Part shown: positions 59,942 to 64,000 of the stretch, one piece after another
Position numbering within the stretch: position 1 is the stretch's first letter
Layout of the letters: every line of letters starts with the position of its first letter
DNA from: Spirochaetaceae bacterium
Lineage (GTDB): Bacteria; Spirochaetota; Spirochaetia; Treponematales; Treponemataceae
Reading direction: 5' to 3'
DNA length: 64,000 bases
Assembly (NCBI GenBank): GCA_017936665.1
Contig: JAGBFB010000041.1
Coordinates: 1-64,000 of the forward strand
The notes under the pieces: model-generated
What the model was told of the DNA's origin: nothing
Database searches by the model: none
Seen by the model: only the letters and a program-made list of their open reading frames with translations
Position numbers and translations under genes: made by a program

Positions 59942-60994
59942 CTATAACAAACTTGTAAAAAGATTTTCTATTGCTAAACTAGCATTACTATTATTGTAAA
60001 GCACATTAATTTTTTTGCAAGAGTTATCAATCATCTTTGAAGCATAAATTTTAGCTTCAGTTATTGCACCTGAAGATTCAAGCATTTGAATTGTATTTTC
60101 TATAGCAGAACTTTCAATTCCTTCTTGACTTGCAATTTCAAAATTTTTGATGATAGATTCTTTATCTGAAGGATTTTTTTGTAAGTGTAAAATTATCGGA
60201 AGGCTTTTCTTTCCTTCGATGATGTCATCTCCGCGTTTTTTTCCTTTATTTCCTGTAGTGATATTGATAACATCATCTAAAACTTGAAATCCTTCTCCAA
60301 TTTCTGAAGCAATTTTTCCAAGAACTTCGGCTTGTTCAAAAGAACCTCCCCCTGCAATAATTCCTGCCTGAGCCGAAAGGGATGCTAAAGTTCCAGTTTT
60401 CATTCTGACCATGGCGCTATAAGATTCTTTACTAGGAATTTCGTTAGGATTTCTGTGCCAAAAAATATCCATGGCTTGCCCAAGATGAAGTCGTCTTAGT
60501 TGCATAGAAAGCATTTTGTAAAATTCATTTTTCAATTGAACATTTTTTACTTCTTTTTCGATTACAGAATACGCAGAAAAATAAAGCCAACTTGCTGAAT
60601 TTATTGCAGTATCAATTCCCCAAGTAAGATGAGTGGCTGGTTGTCCTCTTCGTTCATCGGCACCATCTTCAATATCGTCGTGAATTAAACTTGCAGTGTG
60701 AACAAGTTCCACCAAAGGCGTTAATTTATAGGCTAAATCCACATCTTCTGAGTTTTTTATTAGTTCAGCACATAAAACCATAAAAAGAGGTCGCCAGCGT
60801 TTTCCTCCCAATTTCATTAAATTTCTACATGGATTTACAAGTTGATTAAAATGCGTTATTTCAACTCCCTGAGGCAATGCTCCAAAGTTTAAGGTTTGCC
60901 AATCATCAATGTTTGAAAGAGATTCTAATTCAGGAAGAAAGTTATCTAAAATGTCTTCTATTTTTTGGATTTTAGGTGTATAATTAAATTTCAT
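59942..60994 (-). CDS. Polyprenyl (isoprenyl) diphosphate synthase
   Basis: 350 residues from the ATG at 60994. TATACT ends 6 nt upstream and a longer frame to 61150 would overlap rlmE, so the longer start is rejected. The two Asp-rich motifs are HDDIEDGADERRG (FARM) and LDDVINITTGNKGKK (SARM). It makes all-trans prenyl diphosphates for quinones or undecaprenyl synthesis; chain length cannot be set by eye. The TPR and RseC-like genes follow. A leaderless mRNA is likely. Confidence 0.9.
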   Translation of the reverse strand: MKFNYTPKIQKIEDILDNFLPELESLSNIDDWQTLNFGALPQGVEITHFNQLVNPCRNLMKLGGKRWRPLFMVLCAELIKNSEDVDLAYKLTPLVELVHTASLIHDDIEDGADERRGQPATHLTWGIDTAINSASWLYFSAYSVIEKEVKNVQLKNEFYKMLSMQLRRLHLGQAMDIFWHRNPNEIPSKESYSAMVRMKTGTLASLSAQAGIIAGGGSFEQAEVLGKIASEIGEGFQVLDDVINITTGNKGKKRGDDIIEGKKSLPIILHLQKNPSDKESIIKNFEIASQEGIESSAIENTIQMLESSGAITEAKIYASKMIDNSCKKINVLYNNSNASLAIENLFTSLL

Positions 60995-61080
60995 GTTAAT
61001 AGTATACTTTTTTTTGCCGAAAAGTAAAAGAGAGTAAAGTTTGCTTTGTGAATTTTTATTAACATTTAGTGGGAATATTG

Positions 61081-61680
61081 ATGGCAAATAATAGCTATGA
61101 AAAACCGGATTTCTGGTCTCGTAAGGCTTTTTCTGAAGGGTATCCAGCAAGATCTGTTTATAAATTAAAAGAAATTGATGAAAAATTTGGTATGCTTAAA
61201 AAAAATAGCCGCATACTAGATTTAGGTGCTTCTCCTGGAAGTTGGACTGTTTTTGCTTTGCGTACTTTAGATGGTACGGGGCATGTAACTTCGATAGATT
61301 TGAATCCTTTAGCAAAAGATGTGAAAGGTGATAATCTTACTTTTATCCAAGGGGATTTGTACGATGAAGAAGTTAGAGCAAAAGCAATGGAAGGCGGATT
61401 TTATCAATCTGTAATTTGCGATGCAGCTCCTCGTACTACTGGTAATAAATTTGTAGATACAGCTCGTTCAACAGGGCTTGTGGAACTTGCAATTTATTAT
61501 GCACAAACTATGCTTGCTCCTGGTGGAAATTTTGTAGTAAAAATTTTTCAGGGTGGAGATCAGCAACAACTTCTTAAACAAATGCGCGAAATTTTTGTTT
61601 CTGCAAGAGGTTTTAAGCCAGAAGCTTGTAGAACAGAATCTTTTGAGACTTATTTAATAGGTCTTAATAAAAAAGGATAA
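61081..61680 (+). CDS. rlmE: 23S rRNA U2552 2'-O-methyltransferase (RlmE/FtsJ)
   Basis: 199 residues from the ATG at 61081; a GTG at 61069 is an alternative giving four more residues. FtsJ motifs: DFWSRKAFSEGYPARSVYKL, LGASPGSWTVFALR, SVICDAAPRTTGN and NFVVKIFQGGD give the K-D-K-E catalytic set of 2'-O-methyltransferases. It methylates the ribosomal A-loop. Four bp upstream of the LysM peptidase gene. Confidence 0.92.
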   Translation: MANNSYEKPDFWSRKAFSEGYPARSVYKLKEIDEKFGMLKKNSRILDLGASPGSWTVFALRTLDGTGHVTSIDLNPLAKDVKGDNLTFIQGDLYDEEVRAKAMEGGFYQSVICDAAPRTTGNKFVDTARSTGLVELAIYYAQTMLAPGGNFVVKIFQGGDQQQLLKQMREIFVSARGFKPEACRTESFETYLIGLNKKG

Positions 61681-61683
61681 AAT

Positions 61684-62589
61684 ATGAATAGAAATAGATA
61701 TACTTTTATTTTTAGTTTATTGATAATAATTTCTTTATTTGTTTCTTGTCAAAAAGAAGAAACTCACGGACAAGGTGGGTACGATACTTTGTCTGCACCA
61801 GTTTCTTATGATGATATTATTCTTACAGAAGAAACTTCTGTTTATAACGAGCCTACTTTGGAATACACTGTTTATCGAGTAAAAAAAGATGATTATATCG
61901 GAAATATTGCAAAACAATACGGAGTTACAGAAGATACAATTATCAGTGTGAATGGTGTAAAGCAAAGTCGTTTGATTCAAATTGGTGATTATTTTAAAAT
62001 TCCTTCTATGCCAGGAATTATGTATACAGTTAGAGCAGATGGCGAAACTGTTGAATCAATCTGCTCAAAATACGAAATTGCTTCTGATAAATGTGCAAGA
62101 GTAAATGCTTTAGAACAAAAAGTTGCATTGAAAGCTGGAACAACTTTATTCTTACCTGATGCAGAATTAGACTGGGTTACTCGCCAAGAAATTAACGGGG
62201 ATTTGTTTACACGCCCTCTTAGACGTGGCTATTATTTTTCATCATATTACGGTTGGAGAAGCAATCCTTTTTCTGGGAAGAGAACTTTTCATGGTGGAAT
62301 TGATATGGCTTGTCCTGCAGGAACTCCGATTTATGCTGCATTGGTAGGTACTGTTTCAAGAGCAGGGTATGACACAGTTTACGGAAACTTTGTAGAAGTT
62401 AAACATCATTCTGGATATAAAACTTTGTATGCCCACATGACAGAAATTAGAGTAAAAAAAGGTCAATCTGTAACAACTGGTACTATTGTGGGAACAGTTG
62501 GAACTACAGGACTTAGTACAGGAAATCACTTACATTTTGCTGTTTACAAAAATGGTAAAAGTATGGATCCTCGTCGTTTGTGGAAATAA
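61684..62589 (+). CDS. LysM-M23 peptidase lipoprotein
   Basis: 301 residues. Signal peptide with lipobox FVSC22. Two LysM-type peptidoglycan-binding motifs at about 60-105 (YRVKKDDYIGNIAKQYGV) and 115-160 (YTVRADGETVESICSKYEI). The M23 LytM domain (about 185-300) has the metal ligands HGGID and HLHFAVY and KHHSGYKTLYAHM, so it should be an active endopeptidase cutting peptidoglycan cross-bridges. It follows rlmE and AAAAGGATA supplies the ribosome site. Confidence 0.92.
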   Translation: MNRNRYTFIFSLLIIISLFVSCQKEETHGQGGYDTLSAPVSYDDIILTEETSVYNEPTLEYTVYRVKKDDYIGNIAKQYGVTEDTIISVNGVKQSRLIQIGDYFKIPSMPGIMYTVRADGETVESICSKYEIASDKCARVNALEQKVALKAGTTLFLPDAELDWVTRQEINGDLFTRPLRRGYYFSSYYGWRSNPFSGKRTFHGGIDMACPAGTPIYAALVGTVSRAGYDTVYGNFVEVKHHSGYKTLYAHMTEIRVKKGQSVTTGTIVGTVGTTGLSTGNHLHFAVYKNGKSMDPRRLWK

Positions 62590-62607
62590 TAGTAATACTA
62601 AATAAAT

Positions 62608-63084
62608 TTAGTTAAAATTAGACAGTATTTTATCTAATAGATAGAATACTGTTTTTTTTTCGTCTTCGGAAAAACCATTGTAAAACTTTTCTGAAAGTTC
62701 TTTAGAAATTCTTTCCATTTCAGGAATAAAAGATTTTCCCTTTTCAGAAAGAGAAATGTATGAATATCGAGTATCTGAATTATTTTTTTCTCGAATGATG
62801 TATCCATATTTTAGTAATTTATCTATAAGAACTGTCATTGTAGATTTATTTTTATCAATTCGTTTAGAAATTTCTTTCATTGTCATGGGTTCTAATTTTT
62901 GTGTTTCTGTGTTTTTGTTTTGAGAAAGAACAAAAAGTATAAATCCATGCGATGTAGTAATTTCTGATAGTCCAATTTTTTTTAGTTGAGAATCTAAGTA
63001 ATTATTTGCATCATTTTGTATTTGTGCAATCAATGATGAAATTGTTGTAAGTTTTTTTTCTTGAGACTGTTCAATATTTTCCAT
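62608..63084 (-). CDS. MarR-family transcriptional regulator
   Basis: 158 residues. The winged helix-turn-helix core is clear (PMTMKEISKRIDKNKSTMTV, then LIDKLLKYGYIIREKN, SDTRYSYISLSEKGKSF). MarR proteins respond to small molecules or oxidants and often control a divergent gene, here the membrane protein at 63151. The TAAAAT box lies 8 nt before the ATG, with no Shine-Dalgarno. Its end overlaps the terminator of the LysM-M23 gene. Confidence 0.9.
   Translation of the reverse strand: MENIEQSQEKKLTTISSLIAQIQNDANNYLDSQLKKIGLSEITTSHGFILFVLSQNKNTETQKLEPMTMKEISKRIDKNKSTMTVLIDKLLKYGYIIREKNNSDTRYSYISLSEKGKSFIPEMERISKELSEKFYNGFSEDEKKTVFYLLDKILSNFN
62622..62660 (+). terminator. Terminator of the LysM-M23 gene, inside the marR coding end
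   Basis: ACAGTATT-T-TATCT (62622-62635) pairs with AGATA-G-AATACTGT (62639-62652), with one wobble, followed by T to 62660. The stem lies within the last codons of the convergent marR gene. Confidence 0.8.
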
Positions 63085-63150
63085 ATTGTTTCATTTTATC
63101 ATTCATTTTATCCATTGACTAGACATAAACAATAGAATAATATTTTATTT
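63085..63150. promoter_or_regulatory. Divergent marR / membrane-protein promoter region
   Basis: ATTGTTT (63085-63091) and AAACAAT (63127-63133) form an inverted pair around the repeat CATTTTATC (63092-63100), present again as CATTTTATC near 63104. TTGACT (63115-63120), 17 bp, TAATAT (63138-63143) drives the forward gene; TAGTCA (complement of 63116-63121) with TAAAAT (complement of 63093-63098) drives marR. The two -35 boxes overlap. Confidence 0.6.
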
Positions 63151-63951
63151 ATGATTAAATTTTTACTAAGAAAGAATTTTGTAGATGGTTGGGATAATAT
63201 GTTCCAAATAATTTTCTACAATTTTATTACATTGATGTTGTGCATCGGTGGATATTTTGCAATTTCTGCAACAATATCTAATATTTATGTAGCCCTTGCT
63301 TTATTTTTTGTTGTTACGGCAATTATTTTTATACCTATTTTTTCAATGGCAGAAATTTGTCAGCAAATTGCTTGCTTTAAGCCTATAGATACAAAAGATT
63401 TTTTCAAAAATTTACCTAAGGTGTGTAAAGTTGCAATTCCTTTTGGTCTTATAATTGCTACTTTAATAATTATTGCTTTGGTTGCTTTTCCTTTTTATGC
63501 ACAAAATGAAAGTGTTTTTGGAACAGCCTTATTAATTTTATTATTTTGGATTTACATTTTTCTTTTTCTTTCTTTGCAGTGGTTTTGTCCTTTGTATGTG
63601 AATATGCATGGTAGTTTTTTCAAAACTCTAAAAAAATCTTTTATTTTTTTTATTGATAACACAGGATTTTCAATCTTCTTTTTTCTGTATACAATTTTTC
63701 TTTACATAGTTTCTTTTATCATTATTCTTTTAGTTCCTGGTTTTGCTGGTGTTGTTTTGGCTCAATGTAATGCGGTAAAACTTAGAATGTACAAATATGA
63801 TTGGATGGAAGAAAACAAAGAAGAAATCGAAAGAGATCGACAAAAAAACTTCATGGGAAAAGTTCGAATCCCTTGGGCAGAATTAATTGCTGAAGATAAA
63901 GAACTTTTAGGTCACAGAACATTTTTGGATTTAATTTTTCCTTGGAGATAG
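63151..63951 (+). CDS. Polytopic membrane protein (DUF624-like)
   Basis: 266 residues with six hydrophobic helices (for example FITLMLCIGGYFAISATI, VALALFFVVTAIIFIPIF and TGFSIFFFLYTIFLYIVSFI). The layout and FKPIDTKDFFKNLPKV resemble the YesL/DUF624 family, but this is a fold-level likeness only. Divergent from marR and probably controlled by it. TAATAT ends 7 nt before the ATG, so the mRNA is probably leaderless. Confidence 0.65.
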   Translation: MIKFLLRKNFVDGWDNMFQIIFYNFITLMLCIGGYFAISATISNIYVALALFFVVTAIIFIPIFSMAEICQQIACFKPIDTKDFFKNLPKVCKVAIPFGLIIATLIIIALVAFPFYAQNESVFGTALLILLFWIYIFLFLSLQWFCPLYVNMHGSFFKTLKKSFIFFIDNTGFSIFFFLYTIFLYIVSFIIILLVPGFAGVVLAQCNAVKLRMYKYDWMEENKEEIERDRQKNFMGKVRIPWAELIAEDKELLGHRTFLDLIFPWR

Positions 63952-63987
63952 TTTGCATTGTAAACTTGTGTAATTATGGGAGATAAT

Positions 63988-64000
63988 ATGAAACGAGTTG
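63988..64000 (+). CDS. Start of a gene cut by the window edge
   Basis: ATGAAACGAGTTG, with GGGAGA 6 nt upstream, opens the frame MKRV before the window ends. It is the likely next gene of the 63151 unit, or an independent one. Confidence 0.5.

Noticed and set aside
59942-61150. Extended polyprenyl synthase reading from 61150
   Set aside because: It would overlap the rlmE gene by about 70 bases and adds 52 residues without family similarity. The leaderless promoter supports the start at 60994.

Overview
The window is AT-rich, densely packed DNA that looks like a host-associated spirochaete of the genus Treponema. This is inferred from gene content. The evidence is lipoproteins with a GC-type lipobox, a CheR/CheB pair, an LptC-LptA-LptB operon, a secreted DUF2259 protein, a very large acidic membrane TPR protein resembling spirochaetal flagellar collar proteins, and paired FecR and CHASE2-cyclase genes. 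No rRNA, tRNA, CRISPR array or intact insertion sequence was seen.

Layout. 1-2700 is an accessory strip. It holds a truncated-by-window Rpn/PD-(D/E)XK transposase-like gene, three tandem paralogous lipoprotein genes (the first driven by a promoter with nine G in its spacer) and a broken Rpn-like gene containing three consecutive palindromes. 2686-6202 has a LysR regulator and a CofE-like ligase gene, separated by two orphan membrane-protein genes that lie between 51-bp direct repeats. 6261-17974 is core metabolism and translation: ABC-F ATPase, a REC-GGDEF-EAL-PAS protein, MetA (Glu111, acetyl type), an esterase, a U32 peptidase-like enzyme, and the operon prfA-prmC-rsh. 18113-30959 is envelope-related. 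It includes a lipoprotein with repeat domains and a six-gene reverse-strand operon (small secreted protein, barrel, FecR, jelly-roll/TPR/zinc ribbon, propeller-barrel fusion, small lipoprotein) divergent from a CHASE2 adenylate/guanylate cyclase. 31117-39183 holds the large TPR protein, a CTP-dependent lipid-kinase-like gene, several secreted or unknown proteins and a RelB/RelE-type toxin-antitoxin pair. 39314-51421 holds a second U32 enzyme, ssb, hisC, a phosphoesterase, a glycine riboswitch with an AGCS transporter, a SUMF1-domain protein, corA with a complex leader, a PilZ protein and an RlmM-like methyltransferase. 51518-64000 holds rny, lptC-lptA-lptB, cheR-cheB, an XRE regulator, RseC-like, TPR, a polyprenyl synthase, rlmE, a LysM-M23 peptidase, a MarR regulator and a membrane protein.

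Two themes stand out. First, at least 14 first genes have no Shine-Dalgarno sequence but have a -10 hexamer ending 6-8 nt before the start codon, so they are probably leaderless; genes inside operons and other first genes carry clear GGAGG-type sites. Second, several genes have elaborate RNA leaders. The glycine riboswitch precedes a terminator and AgcS. The corA leader carries a terminator, a 22-codon upstream ORF with a perfect Shine-Dalgarno site and three mutually exclusive pairing segments, the last abutting the corA start codon. The toxin-antitoxin leader carries an 18-bp palindrome and a terminator-like hairpin. A GC-rich hairpin precedes the CofE-like gene.

Protein functions are judged from motifs only. 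RNA folds were paired by eye, without energy calculations.
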